From: Desulfuromonadaceae bacterium
Lineage (GTDB): Bacteria > Desulfobacterota > Desulfuromonadia > Geobacterales > Pseudopelobacteraceae
DNA: 64,000 nucleotides
Direction: 5' to 3'
Assembly: GCA_028683855.1 (NCBI GenBank)
Contig: JAQUHA010000017.1
Location: 23,429-87,428, forward strand
The notes beneath the pieces were generated by a model. It made no database searches. It saw only the letters and a program-made list of their open reading frames with translations, and was not told the DNA's origin. This document shows positions 28,544 through 37,788 of the stretch, one piece after another; the first letter of the stretch is position 1, and each line of letters opens with the position of its first letter. Position numbers and translations under genes: made by a program.

Positions 28544-30223
28544 ATGAATAAACTTTTTTTTATAAAACATTATTTTCTTCCCACCGCTTTTTTCAGCCTG
28601 GTCATAAACCTGCTTCTACTTGCTCCATCACTTTTCATGTTTCAACTGTACGACAGGGTATTGGGGACACGCAGCAAGGAGGCTCTCTGGCTGATGAGCG
28701 CCCTGCTTTTGCTTGCTTTATTGGTTATGGGGATTATAGAGATTGTCAGATCCCGTATCCTCGTGAATGCAAACAACGCAATGGACTTGATGCTGGCACC
28801 CTTTCTTCTTAAAAAAATGGTTGAAGGCGCCACATCTCCAGAAGGAAATCCCAATACCCATGCTCTTAAAGACCTGCAGAGCGTCAGATCTTTTCTTACC
28901 GGACCCGGAATAATCCAACTCCTTGATGCCCCATGGCTCCCGATATATATGGTTATACTCTACATGATGCATCCGCTCATGCTGTACAATCTCATCTTTG
29001 GCTCTCTCTTGATGGCATCGCTTTCTATTGCAAGCGAATTTTTGACAAAAAGCCCGCTTGCAGAGGCAAACTCCGCAAACCGCCTGGCTACACGTTTTGT
29101 GGATTCAGCCATGCTTAACGCCGAAGTTGTTAACGCAATGGGGATGCAGAACAATCTTATAAGGCGATGGGCTTCTTTAAACGATCAGGTTATTGTTTTA
29201 CAATCCCACGCCAGTAAATGGTCGGGAAGAATATCCGGCATGACAAAGTTTGTAAGACAACTATTCCAGGCTATGGGTTCTGCAGTAGGTATGTACATAA
29301 TGTTGGTTGACACGACTTTTTCTATGGGATTCCTGATGGCAGGGGGGATTATATTCGGCAAAGCGTTAGGACCTCTTGAATATCTGATTTCAGGCTGGCG
29401 TTCTCTTCTTGAGACAAGAGCAGCCTACACCCGTCTGGATGCATTTGTCAAAGGCTCCAGCCAGGAAAAGCCTAATTTACTTGAACTACCCCCACCTACC
29501 GGTCAGATATCCATGGAACACGTTACCTTTGGAATACGTGCTACAGGGAAAATACTGATTCGCGATGTTTCATTCTCTCTAGTAGCGGGGGACTCTCTTG
29601 GGATTGTCGGTCCCAGCGCATCTGGCAAATCTACCTTGGCACGACTTCTGGTAGGAGCCTGGAAACCGCAACAGGGGGTTATACGAATCGATGGTGCCGA
29701 TCTTGCCAATTGGCCCTCGGATAGAATTGGAGAACATATCGGCTATCTGCCACAGGACATTGAACTGTTTGCGGGGAGCATTGCAGATAATATTGCACGA
29801 CTTGACGAGCCTGATTCAGAAATGGTCATTGAGGCAGCAAAAATAGCCGGACTGCACGAGATTATTCTGCAGATGCCAAACGGGTACGACACACAGATTG
29901 GAGAGGGGGGAACCGTGCTTTCCGGCGGACAACGACAGAGGGTGGGATTTGCAAGGGCGCTATACGGTAACCCGAAAATTCTGATTCTGGACGAGCCGAA
30001 TGCAAGCCTTGATACAGCGGGAGAAACAGCGCTGGTAAATGCAATGGCGCATTTGAAAGCGGCTGGCACTACCACTATTTTCATTACTCACAACCCTCAT
30101 TTCATTAACAATGTAAGTAAGCTGCTGGTAATGCAGAATGGTTCATTAGCCGCTTTTGGTCCTAAAGAGTGGGTTATGGCGCAACTGAACAAAGCAACTC
30201 AGCAAGCGCAGGTTTCCGCATAG
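28544..30223 (+). CDS. Type I secretion system permease/ATPase (PrtD-like ABC transporter)
   Basis: This is the inner-membrane ABC exporter of a type I secretion system, energising one-step export of proteins with uncleaved C-terminal signals. The 559-residue product has an N-terminal membrane domain of about six spans (FSLVINLLLLAPSLFMFQLY is the first) and an ATPase domain from about residue 320 with Walker A GPSASGKST, signature LSGGQRQR and a canonical Walker B ending LILDEP. There is no C39 peptidase domain and no CLD segment, as in PrtD/TIGR01842 proteins. It heads the operon divergent from the giant repeat gene. An AGAGG site precedes the ATG at a slightly long distance. Confidence 0.93.
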   Translation: MNKLFFIKHYFLPTAFFSLVINLLLLAPSLFMFQLYDRVLGTRSKEALWLMSALLLLALLVMGIIEIVRSRILVNANNAMDLMLAPFLLKKMVEGATSPEGNPNTHALKDLQSVRSFLTGPGIIQLLDAPWLPIYMVILYMMHPLMLYNLIFGSLLMASLSIASEFLTKSPLAEANSANRLATRFVDSAMLNAEVVNAMGMQNNLIRRWASLNDQVIVLQSHASKWSGRISGMTKFVRQLFQAMGSAVGMYIMLVDTTFSMGFLMAGGIIFGKALGPLEYLISGWRSLLETRAAYTRLDAFVKGSSQEKPNLLELPPPTGQISMEHVTFGIRATGKILIRDVSFSLVAGDSLGIVGPSASGKSTLARLLVGAWKPQQGVIRIDGADLANWPSDRIGEHIGYLPQDIELFAGSIADNIARLDEPDSEMVIEAAKIAGLHEIILQMPNGYDTQIGEGGTVLSGGQRQRVGFARALYGNPKILILDEPNASLDTAGETALVNAMAHLKAAGTTTIFITHNPHFINNVSKLLVMQNGSLAAFGPKEWVMAQLNKATQQAQVSA

Positions 30224-30234
30224 GAGCAAGATTC

Positions 30235-31032
30235 ATGGCACTCATTCCCTGCCGGAATTGTGGACATAATATTTCATCGCTGGCTCGTTTCTGTCCAAAA
30301 TGCTCCAACGCAAACACCCATCAGGAGAAGAGAGCGCCTCACTTAGTTGTCCTCGCATCTCAGGGCGAAATTCGGCAGACAGGCGAAGAAAAAATTAATA
30401 ATGATGTTATTTCTACTGCGGAACTGCTCCTACAGAAAGAATTCAAACCTTCTTCAGATGAAATAGTACTTTTAAAAGGGGAAGTACTTCTTATTAGGGC
30501 TGTTTTCAATACGCTTGAATGTTACGCTTATCTTACCTCTACAAGATTCGTACTATGTGACAACTCGCAGCTGCGTATTCTATTTCAGACCGGAACAGAC
30601 AAGATCGTTTTTGCTGAAGAGGGGAGACATCTGATTTCAAAAAAGATAGTTGTCACCTTAACGTCAGGTGAATCTCTGCACCTCAAATGCGATCCACAAA
30701 TTAACTGGCTTACCGCATTAAGCGATCCAACAGAACTAGCAGAGGAAACCCGAAAAAGAAACACTTTGTCAAACCAGAATATCAGCGGCATTGATTGGTT
30801 TTATGAGGAGACCGGTAGAAATATCGGACCGATAAAAGAAAAAAATATTGTTCAGCTTATTCTGAACAATCATACTATATTCCCGGAAACCAAGGTGTGG
30901 AACGCGAGTCTTACCGAGTGGAAAAAAGCCGACGACACGATTCTTACAATATATTTTAAGGAGAAGTTCTCCCCTCATCAGGTAATAGGTGTAGTTGATT
31001 CAGTAAGGCGTTTTTTAAGAAAACATTTCTAA
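30235..31032 (+). CDS. Zinc-ribbon / GYF_2-like domain protein in the type I secretion operon
   Basis: Product of 265 residues, not a known type I secretion component. It begins with a zinc ribbon (CRNCGHNISSLARFCPKC, two CxxC). A middle domain of about 120 residues resembles a GRAM/PH-like beta fold (EVLLIRAVFNTLECYAYLTS, TRFVLCDN). The C-terminal 80 residues resemble GYF_2 (DUF4339): WFYEETGRNIGPIKEKNIVQ and then VWNASLTEWKKADD. ATG 30235 is preferred because AGGAGCAAG precedes it, 11 bases after the exporter stop; an in-frame upstream ATG lies inside the exporter gene. No signal peptide, so cytoplasmic. A regulatory or substrate-handling role is only a guess from position. Confidence 0.72.
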   Translation: MALIPCRNCGHNISSLARFCPKCSNANTHQEKRAPHLVVLASQGEIRQTGEEKINNDVISTAELLLQKEFKPSSDEIVLLKGEVLLIRAVFNTLECYAYLTSTRFVLCDNSQLRILFQTGTDKIVFAEEGRHLISKKIVVTLTSGESLHLKCDPQINWLTALSDPTELAEETRKRNTLSNQNISGIDWFYEETGRNIGPIKEKNIVQLILNNHTIFPETKVWNASLTEWKKADDTILTIYFKEKFSPHQVIGVVDSVRRFLRKHF

Positions 31033-31047
31033 GTCAGGAGTTATCAG

Positions 31048-31602
31048 ATGTCGGAAATCATCTGTATCGAATGCAAAAACGCCGTCTCAGACGAATCCGG
31101 TTTTTGCCCCGAATGTGGGTACCCTTTTGAATCCGGCATTCAAGATACTGAAAACATTAAAGTTACTGACAAACCTGTTGACAATAATATTAACGGGGAA
31201 TTTTATAGTCAGGCAGCATTCAATACAGTATCGCCGGATTTATTCCAACAGGCTTTGGACTCAATAAACTTAAACATAACGAGGTTGCAGAGTTCTATTG
31301 AAAATGCAGCGCAAAATTTCGATTCAATTACTTCCAAATTAACAGAAAACAACCAAAAAACTCTTTCTGAAATAAATCTGAAACTTGATGAAGTAGTAGC
31401 TTTTAAACTTAAGATGGAGACAGAGGCTCAAGCTGTTAGTGGAAAAGATGGATTAAAGGATTTATTGAAGACGGCTTTTAACAAAATCCTCAATTCACCA
31501 GGCAGTATGTTTGAATATATGTTCTATATGGCTATTATTCAGATTATATTTGTCGTAGTAAATTTATTCCTGGTTGCTTATATTGTTACCTTAGTAAGAT
31601 GA
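31048..31602 (+). CDS. Small zinc-ribbon protein with coiled coil and C-terminal membrane anchor
   Basis: Product of 184 residues, family not recognised. An N-terminal zinc ribbon (CIECKNAVSDESGFCPEC) is followed by a linker, a helical or coiled segment (about residues 70-130, SINLNITRLQSSIENAAQ) and a hydrophobic C-terminal span (AIIQIIFVVVNLFLVAYIVT). Topology would place the ribbon in the cytoplasm. The start has CAGGAG 9 bases upstream and lies 15 bases after the preceding stop, so it belongs to the secretion operon. Together with the previous gene it is an unexpected addition to a type I system. Confidence 0.68.
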   Translation: MSEIICIECKNAVSDESGFCPECGYPFESGIQDTENIKVTDKPVDNNINGEFYSQAAFNTVSPDLFQQALDSINLNITRLQSSIENAAQNFDSITSKLTENNQKTLSEINLKLDEVVAFKLKMETEAQAVSGKDGLKDLLKTAFNKILNSPGSMFEYMFYMAIIQIIFVVVNLFLVAYIVTLVR

Positions 31603-31700
31603 TCTTCAAACAGCTTAACAACTAAACGATGAATCAATTGGGATTTATGCCGATAAGAAGAACTGCGGCAGATATACCAGACAAACTCCGGACCTAATAC

Positions 31701-33155
31701 ATGAATACCAAAACAAAAAACTCTGTTGAAACAGATATAAACTCAACACCTCAAGTTAATTCGCTGACTAAAGCCAAGACAAAATCACTGGTTAAAGCTC
31801 AAAAATATCCCCTCGCCGAAACCTCTGTCAAAGTTTTGTCACACAATGCTCATCTTCGTGAATCGGCTACCTCCTCACTACCCGCAATTCTGACCGGACT
31901 GGCTGTTCTAACTGTTTTCTTTTCCGGCGTTGCTCTATGGATGATATATGTACCTCTCAAAAATGTAGTTATGGCTCCCGGCGAAGTTGTATTTAAAAAC
32001 AAGCGACAACCGGTTCAACATCTTGAGGGGGGGATTGTAAAGTCTATTCTGGTACGTGACGGAGACATGGTTCAGGAGGGTCAGCCGTTGATAGAACTTG
32101 AAAGCAAGCAGATTCTACCTGTTGTAAATATGATTCAGGAGCAGAACCTTGCTGAAATGGCTCAAATGGCAAGAGTTGAGGCTGAAAGCAAAGACCTGCA
32201 GAGCATCCACTTCCCGCAGGCTCTCACGTCGCGTTCAAAAGACTCCTCCATCGGCAGAATTATCCAATCTGAAGAGCGGCTGTTTTATGCAAGGAGAGAT
32301 GCCGCACAGCATCAGATTCAGCTTCTTAAACTGCAGATATCCCAACTAAAAGAGTCTTCAAAAGGGAGTCAGGAACGACTGGCAACCAAAAACCAGGAAA
32401 TTGCCTATATAAAGGAGCAGCTTGCAGGAAATCAATCTCTTCTAAAAGAGGGTTATGTCACGAAAACCATGGTGACGGACCAACAGAGACTTCTTCTGGA
32501 AAAAACCGGAGAACGGGATCTGCTCGTAGCTTCAATTGCAAGTGAGAAGCAGCGATTGGCAGAACTGGAGCAGCGCATTTTTGCATTCAAAGCTGACCGA
32601 GTTCAAGGGGCAATAACCGAGATGAAGCAGTCCGGACTCAGACGAATAGACCTGGAAGAGCGAATCAGGCCGATGCGTGACACACTTGAACGCCAGGTTA
32701 TACGCGCACCTGTTACAGGGAAGGTTGTAGGACTTAAAGTCACGACAGTCGGTGGAGTTGTAATGGCAAGGGACTCTCTGATGGAAATTGCGCCGACCGG
32801 CGATAACCTGATTATAGAAGGTAAATTGAAACTTGAAGATATCAGCAAAGTTTCAGTCGGACAGAAAGCCCAGGCTGTCATTTCCGGATTTGATTCCAGA
32901 ACCACCCCGATACTTTCTGCTCATGTAACCTATATTTCGGATGACCGGCTTATAGTAAACTCACCTCAGGGGCAGCAGGCAAATTACATTGCGCATCTGG
33001 AACTCGATCAGGAGTCCATCAAATCACTTGGGGATCTGCGCCTCATGCCCGGCATGACGGCTCAGATAACCATTGCTACAAAACCTCGTACAACATTCGA
33101 CTTTATCTTCGTCAAAATGCGCGACAGCTTCACAAAAGCCATACAATCAAAATAA
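31701..33155 (+). CDS. HlyD-family type I secretion membrane fusion protein
   Basis: The periplasmic adaptor links the ABC exporter to the TolC-type pore. The 484-residue product has a cytoplasmic N-terminal tail of about 65 residues, one membrane span (ILTGLAVLTVFFSGVALWMI), the lipoyl/barrel-sandwich start (VVMAPGEVVFKNKRQPVQH, LEGGIVKSILVRDGD), a long helical hairpin (about residues 150-310), and the return strand VIRAPVTGKVVGLKVTTVGG. This matches TIGR01843 adaptors in order and length. The ribosome site is weak. Its stop is followed two bases later by the tolC-like start, indicating coupling. Confidence 0.94.
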   Translation: MNTKTKNSVETDINSTPQVNSLTKAKTKSLVKAQKYPLAETSVKVLSHNAHLRESATSSLPAILTGLAVLTVFFSGVALWMIYVPLKNVVMAPGEVVFKNKRQPVQHLEGGIVKSILVRDGDMVQEGQPLIELESKQILPVVNMIQEQNLAEMAQMARVEAESKDLQSIHFPQALTSRSKDSSIGRIIQSEERLFYARRDAAQHQIQLLKLQISQLKESSKGSQERLATKNQEIAYIKEQLAGNQSLLKEGYVTKTMVTDQQRLLLEKTGERDLLVASIASEKQRLAELEQRIFAFKADRVQGAITEMKQSGLRRIDLEERIRPMRDTLERQVIRAPVTGKVVGLKVTTVGGVVMARDSLMEIAPTGDNLIIEGKLKLEDISKVSVGQKAQAVISGFDSRTTPILSAHVTYISDDRLIVNSPQGQQANYIAHLELDQESIKSLGDLRLMPGMTAQITIATKPRTTFDFIFVKMRDSFTKAIQSK

Positions 33156-33156
33156 A

Positions 33157-35139
33157 ATGAAACCGTCTATCTATCTCATACTGTTCAGCTTTCTTTCAGC
33201 TCTCCTCATATTTATTCTCTCAGTTGATCCTGTTACGGCTGACTCCGTTATACGTATAACCGGTGATAAACCTACCGACTTGTCAAACATCCCGGGGCAA
33301 ACCCGGAAAATCATGCACGAGTATTCTCCTCCTCGCGAAAACTCAACTATAAGAATTATTGCTGATAAACCGATCGATAACAAGCTTCAGGAGATGGATG
33401 TACGACCTGAAACCCCTCTGTCTGCAGAAGAAACAACTGAACAGGAGTTTGCCCGGCGACTTGAGGAGATCAAAAAGGAGGATGAGCTTAAAAAAGCTGA
33501 AATTCTCGAAAAGGAGCGGCTCGCTAAAATCGAGGCAGAGAAGAAAGAGGAGGTTGAGCGACTCGTGCTTCTTAGGCTTGAGGAGGAGAGAGAGGCTCAA
33601 AGAAAAGCTGAAGAGGCGCGCCTGGCTGCAGAAAAGATAGAACAGGCAAGAGTTGCCAATGAGAAAGCTGAGCTTATGCGACTTGAGAATGAAAAACGTA
33701 TCCGCGAGGAGGAACGACAGGCAACTGCCAGAAAAGAGCTGCTGGAAAAACTCCGCAAGGAGAGCGACCCTGAGACAACATCCGTAAACAGATTCGATCC
33801 CGGCTTTATTGCTGAAGACACTTCAGACCACACACCGTCAACTCCCACGGCAATATGGGATCTCTATCTTGCCGCTAAAGCAAATGATCCGGCACTTGGT
33901 CGTTCGGAATCAAGAGTAGCCGGAAGCAAGGCAGACTCTGATATACTCTTTTCAGGTTTTCTGCCGCATCTGACTTCAAGTGCCGGCGTAAAGCAGATAT
34001 CTCAGTCGCTATTCGACTACGGATCAACGGATGCGACCTATGATTACACCGCTTTTAATTACAATGTAACAGCTCAATTAACCCTATTGAATGTACCGGC
34101 AATATATTCATTATCAGCCGCAACAGCCGCACTTAATGTCGAAGAAGCCGGAGTTGCGGCTGCACGTCAGGCTCTGATCGTAAAATTCACCGACTCCTAC
34201 TTTGCGCTTTTAAAAGCACAGACAGACAGGGAAATTGCTCTTGGTGAAATAAATCGACTGCGACAGGTTCTTGATCAGTCGGAAGCTTTTCTAAAAGCCG
34301 GCACAGGAGATATCATTTCAGTATATGAAGCTCAGTCGCGACTTGACAGCGCTCGCGCAGACCTTACAAAAAGCGAAAGCAATCTCCGGCTTGCCGAACA
34401 GAAACTTTCAAGTCAGGTTGGTAAAACTGTTACCAATATAGTTAACTATCTTCCACTGCTGCCGGAAGGGCCGTCTCCGGATGATATTGATTGGTGGGTT
34501 GCAACAATGGAAAAGGAGCAACCGATAATTAGGCAGGCTCGTGAATCTGTACTTCAGACTTCAGAACAGCGGAAAGCGGCAAAATCAGAGCACCTCCCTT
34601 TTCTCCAGGCATCTGGCGGATATGATGTAAACAGGGGTACAGCTGCGCTCCCAACGGCAGAAGTGCGGCAATGGTTCGTCGGGGCAAACCTCACGCTTCC
34701 GCTCTATTCAGGAGGGGAAACATCAGCCAAGATTAGAAGGGCAACTGCATCTGAAGAGGAGCGACAGCATATATTTGATGAAACGATGGAACAACAGCGG
34801 GAAAATGTGAAGCAGGCTTTCTTCAATCTGCGCTATAACATCAGCCTGATAAAAGCTCTTGACCAGCGCAAAGCTTCTGCTGAGATACAGTTGGCTGCAG
34901 TTAAAAAAGGGAGAAAGATTGGAACCCGAAATGCGATAGATGTGCTTAATGCAGAACAGGGCTACTCATTGGCGCTGCGCGATTACCGGTATGCTCTCTA
35001 TGACAACATTATAAGGGTTATTCAACTGAAATCAGCGGCAGGAATTCTTTCTGAAGCTGATATTTCAGCGTTAGCCGGAATGGAGGCACCAACTCCGGGA
35101 GACGGACTGAATTTGATAATTTCGCTGGCATCCAGATAA
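33157..35139 (+). CDS. TolC-family outer-membrane protein with N-terminal coiled-coil extension
   Basis: This is the outer-membrane channel of the type I system. The 660-residue product exceeds the usual 430-500 residues. A signal peptide (cleavage near VTA28) is followed by two short similar motifs (SVIRITGDKPTD and STIRIIADKPID, 33 residues apart), a highly charged Glu/Lys/Arg coiled coil at about residues 90-205 (EEREAQRKAEEARLAAEK), and then the OEP domain from about residue 232 (IWDLYLAAKANDPALGRSES) to about 640, with repeated helices such as AEQKLSSQVGKTV. The coil would sit in the periplasm. Start ATG 33157 lies two bases after the adaptor stop. Confidence 0.9.
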   Translation: MKPSIYLILFSFLSALLIFILSVDPVTADSVIRITGDKPTDLSNIPGQTRKIMHEYSPPRENSTIRIIADKPIDNKLQEMDVRPETPLSAEETTEQEFARRLEEIKKEDELKKAEILEKERLAKIEAEKKEEVERLVLLRLEEEREAQRKAEEARLAAEKIEQARVANEKAELMRLENEKRIREEERQATARKELLEKLRKESDPETTSVNRFDPGFIAEDTSDHTPSTPTAIWDLYLAAKANDPALGRSESRVAGSKADSDILFSGFLPHLTSSAGVKQISQSLFDYGSTDATYDYTAFNYNVTAQLTLLNVPAIYSLSAATAALNVEEAGVAAARQALIVKFTDSYFALLKAQTDREIALGEINRLRQVLDQSEAFLKAGTGDIISVYEAQSRLDSARADLTKSESNLRLAEQKLSSQVGKTVTNIVNYLPLLPEGPSPDDIDWWVATMEKEQPIIRQARESVLQTSEQRKAAKSEHLPFLQASGGYDVNRGTAALPTAEVRQWFVGANLTLPLYSGGETSAKIRRATASEEERQHIFDETMEQQRENVKQAFFNLRYNISLIKALDQRKASAEIQLAAVKKGRKIGTRNAIDVLNAEQGYSLALRDYRYALYDNIIRVIQLKSAAGILSEADISALAGMEAPTPGDGLNLIISLASR

Positions 35140-35148
35140 ATAAACTAT

Positions 35149-35730
35149 CTATTTAACATTATAGCCAACATTCCCCCCCGTACAGTTATAATCAACCTCC
35201 CTTGTAACCATTTTTGAAATTTTACCCGTAACTACATTTATTTTTCTCGCAAAGAGAACTATTTTATTGTTGAGATAGCTGTAAGTTCCAACAATTGCCT
35301 CCGTCTGATCATATTCATCTTTTTTTATCTCAGAAACATTTCTTGAAAGTACAACAAGACCTTTCTCATTTAAGTTAAAGAAGTTTGCAAATTCAACCTG
35401 TGTTATTTTTTTCCCGCAGACTGAGCTAAGGCTGCTTCGCATCAACTCCCCCATCAGCAAACCTTGAGGAGCAGGTGTAAATGACTGAATATCCACAAAA
35501 TCTGTTATAAGAATCGGATGGTTTTTACTGTTATCCTCCAAAGAAGGATTGTCAGAACAGAGTTCGCCGGCAATACCATTAAAAAGGTGCTTCAAATCAG
35601 TCGATTCAAGAAGCTGATTAAATGTTTTGCCATAACAGGCGGTGTAACGGGGAGACTTATTTTGAGAAGCACATCCGCAAAGCGAAATGGTTATCAATAT
35701 CGATAGAACATAAACCATAATTTTATTCAT
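35149..35730 (-). CDS. FlgO-like outer-membrane lipoprotein
   Basis: FlgO-domain lipoproteins, known from Vibrio, are outer-membrane proteins needed for proper flagellar assembly or stability. The 193-residue product has a lipoprotein signal (ISLCGCAS, lipobox Cys at residue 20) and a domain containing HPILITDFVDIQSFTPAPQG, a SSLSSVCGKKITQVE core and a C-terminal YSYLNNKIVLFARKINVVTG beta pair typical of FlgO. Its start lies one base after the stop of the upstream FlgO-like gene, so the two are coupled. It ends 9 bases from the convergent tolC-like gene with no hairpin between. Confidence 0.8.
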   Translation of the reverse strand: MNKIMVYVLSILITISLCGCASQNKSPRYTACYGKTFNQLLESTDLKHLFNGIAGELCSDNPSLEDNSKNHPILITDFVDIQSFTPAPQGLLMGELMRSSLSSVCGKKITQVEFANFFNLNEKGLVVLSRNVSEIKKDEYDQTEAIVGTYSYLNNKIVLFARKINVVTGKISKMVTREVDYNCTGGNVGYNVK

Positions 35731-35731
35731 A

Positions 35732-36331
35732 TCATTTTATCCCGTCACTGACTATTTTTATCGGTTTGTGGTTATTTTCTTTAGAGGATAGATCGGGAAG
35801 CCAGGATATCGGGATATACGTTTGAGCCGATGAGACTAACAATCCGGTATTTACGTCCATTACTCTGGCATTTATTGTAATATTCCCTTCAGCTACTGAA
35901 TAAGTACCTGTCACAACTCCGCTAATTTTATATTCATCTCTCAATTTATTTATGTCCCTGCTAAGAGAAAACTCTCCATTTGCGTTTACATCTATACCTT
36001 TTGCCAATCTTACTTCGTATATCTGCCACTTGTGAAGCTGCAGACCGTTCATCAGGTTTTCTGCAATCAGGCGGCCGAGAGGTGTCGTTTCCCCAAGCTT
36101 ATCAAGGTTTGTGAAACTCGTTACTATGTAAGTACTGGCGGAGGTACTTACAACCGCGTTTTTGTCAAGCTGATCCGCCAGATTTTTCATCCTGTCATTA
36201 AATTCTCCAACAAACGGGATATTGACCTGATCCTGCAACAACAGCCTGTCAGCCCTGTTATCCAGCGTTGAGCAAGCAGTCTGAAGACAAGTCATTGACA
36301 AAAACAGGATGATTTTTAGAATAGTTCTCAT
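35732..36331 (-). CDS. FlgO-like lipoprotein (upstream paralogue)
   Basis: A 199-residue paralogue of the downstream protein. The signal ends LQTAC (Cys about residue 20); the lipobox is imperfect because Leu is at -4, so lipidation is likely but not assured. The FlgO domain shows TYIVTSFTNLDKLGETTPLG, RLIAENLMNGLQLHKWQIYE and VVTGTYSVAEGNITINARV. An AAGGAG ribosome site precedes the ATG. The pair is divergent from a TPR gene and lies 1.5 kb from flagellin, supporting a flagellar outer-membrane role. Alternative: general FlgO-fold lipoproteins with no flagellar link. Confidence 0.8.
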   Translation of the reverse strand: MRTILKIILFLSMTCLQTACSTLDNRADRLLLQDQVNIPFVGEFNDRMKNLADQLDKNAVVSTSASTYIVTSFTNLDKLGETTPLGRLIAENLMNGLQLHKWQIYEVRLAKGIDVNANGEFSLSRDINKLRDEYKISGVVTGTYSVAEGNITINARVMDVNTGLLVSSAQTYIPISWLPDLSSKENNHKPIKIVSDGIK

Positions 36332-36451
36332 TTTGAAACTCCTTCACCTCAAATCCGATACGGCTCCGCCCCGAAATAAATAATGTACGTTTATTGGAAG
36401 TTGGCGTGGCATATTATCGTTAATTTATGTAAAGTGCAACAGACCCTGCAC

Positions 36452-36479
36452 TAAATATATTTATAGATTTAACCGATAA
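36452..36479 (+). promoter_or_regulatory. Candidate sigma-28 (FliA) promoter upstream of the TPR gene
   Basis: TAAA at 36452-36455 and ACCGATAA at 36472-36479 (7 of 8 to GCCGATAA) with 16 bases between; the usual spacing in this frame of reference is 15. It lies 31 bases upstream of the TPR start codon. Confidence 0.45.
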
Positions 36480-36509
36480 GAGACCAAGATAGCCTGCAGG
36501 AGGTATACC

Positions 36510-37733
36510 ATGGCAGACCTGTTAACATCCACAGAAAGTGATATTTTCAGCATTATGGCGCAGGACAGCTCTGCCCAGAGGAAACAGATTGCACAATATG
36601 CGATTATGCAGGCGGCTACATACCTACAAAACAGTCAAAATGATGACGCCATAAAGGCTTTTAAAAAAGCTGTGGCAATAGATGCACAAAACGCAACGGC
36701 TTACGACTATCTTGGCAAAATCTACCTCTCACAGGGGAAAAATTCCGAGGCAATAAAAGCGTATCAGCAACTCGTAAGAATACAATCGAACCAGACGCTT
36801 GTTGATACTTCAGAGAGCGCTCCTACAGCAGTGGATGCACATATCAGCCTGGCAAATGCGTATCTTCAGGACAAACAGTATGCCGCGTCTGAAAAAGAGT
36901 TCAAAATTGCCTCCAAAATGAGCCCTAATGACCCGCTGCCCGATTATTCACTTGGACTCCAATATTCTAACACAGGGCGATTAGCCGAAGCAGAGGCACA
37001 GTTTTTAAAATCTCAGAAGATCGCTCCAAAAGATGGTAATGTGTATTATGCACTCGGCATGGTTTACAATAAACAGGGTAGGTATGAAGAGGCTGCTACT
37101 GCTCTTGAAAAAGCACTGACGATTAAAAAAGATTTTTCGGCGGCAAATTATGAGCTTGGCGTAGCCTATGACGCTCTTGGCAAATCGGAAGAAGCCCAAA
37201 AGCAACTCTCCATCCTCAAAAACAAGTCTGCGGCACAGACCACAGACCTTATGTTTATCCTGAATAAACCGGCTATAAACTCCATGAATACGAAGAAAAG
37301 CGGCGGATTTATTGATCTGCTTGGGCCGGGAACCCCTCTCTGGATGCTCGACCCTTCACTGCTCTCCGCACCTGAGAGCAGCAAGACGTTCTCTGTCTCT
37401 TTCTCTTTCAGCACATCAATGGATCTGGCATCGGTAATAAACACCCAAAACTGGTCTATCTCTCGGGCAAACAGCACTGATGGTGGTTTCTACAACAATA
37501 CAATGCCTCTATCATCAAAAGAGGCTGCGCTTCCAAACCACCCTGAAGCAGTTTTCTATAACTCACTTACCGGAGAAGCCACGATCAAATTCTCATTGAG
37601 ACAAAATAAGGACGGCGATGCCACCATCGACCCTTCGCATATTGTCTTCAAATTCAGCGGCAAAGATTCCTTAGGAAGGGCTATGGATGTTAACGCAAAT
37701 GAGATCGATGGATACTCGATCGCAGCGTTTTAA
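36510..37733 (+). CDS. TPR protein with C-terminal beta (Ig-like) domain
   Basis: Product of 407 residues without a signal peptide. Four to five TPRs span residues about 30-240 (AIKAFKKAVAIDAQNATAYD, YLGKIYLSQGKNSEAIKAYQ, YALGMVYNKQGRYEEAATAL). A linker (GGFIDLLGPGTPLWMLDPSL) leads to a C-terminal 120-residue domain resembling bacterial Ig-like/SbsA domains (FSVSFSFSTSMDLASVINTQ, DPSHIVFKFSGKD). AGGAGG precedes the ATG. It lies between divergent FlgO lipoproteins and flagellin and has a FliA-like promoter, so a flagellum-associated function is inferred. I do not know a named family. Confidence 0.75.
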   Translation: MADLLTSTESDIFSIMAQDSSAQRKQIAQYAIMQAATYLQNSQNDDAIKAFKKAVAIDAQNATAYDYLGKIYLSQGKNSEAIKAYQQLVRIQSNQTLVDTSESAPTAVDAHISLANAYLQDKQYAASEKEFKIASKMSPNDPLPDYSLGLQYSNTGRLAEAEAQFLKSQKIAPKDGNVYYALGMVYNKQGRYEEAATALEKALTIKKDFSAANYELGVAYDALGKSEEAQKQLSILKNKSAAQTTDLMFILNKPAINSMNTKKSGGFIDLLGPGTPLWMLDPSLLSAPESSKTFSVSFSFSTSMDLASVINTQNWSISRANSTDGGFYNNTMPLSSKEAALPNHPEAVFYNSLTGEATIKFSLRQNKDGDATIDPSHIVFKFSGKDSLGRAMDVNANEIDGYSIAAF

Positions 37734-37788
37734 TTGATATGCATTCAGTCAGTAAATGGAAAAAAATCAAAATGCCTGCATTTTTTAC

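Noticed and set aside
37769..37787. AAAATGC-CT-GCATTTT hairpin after the TPR gene as a terminator
   Set aside because: The stem is short, AT-rich and with a two-base loop; too weak to call, although the T-run makes it possible.
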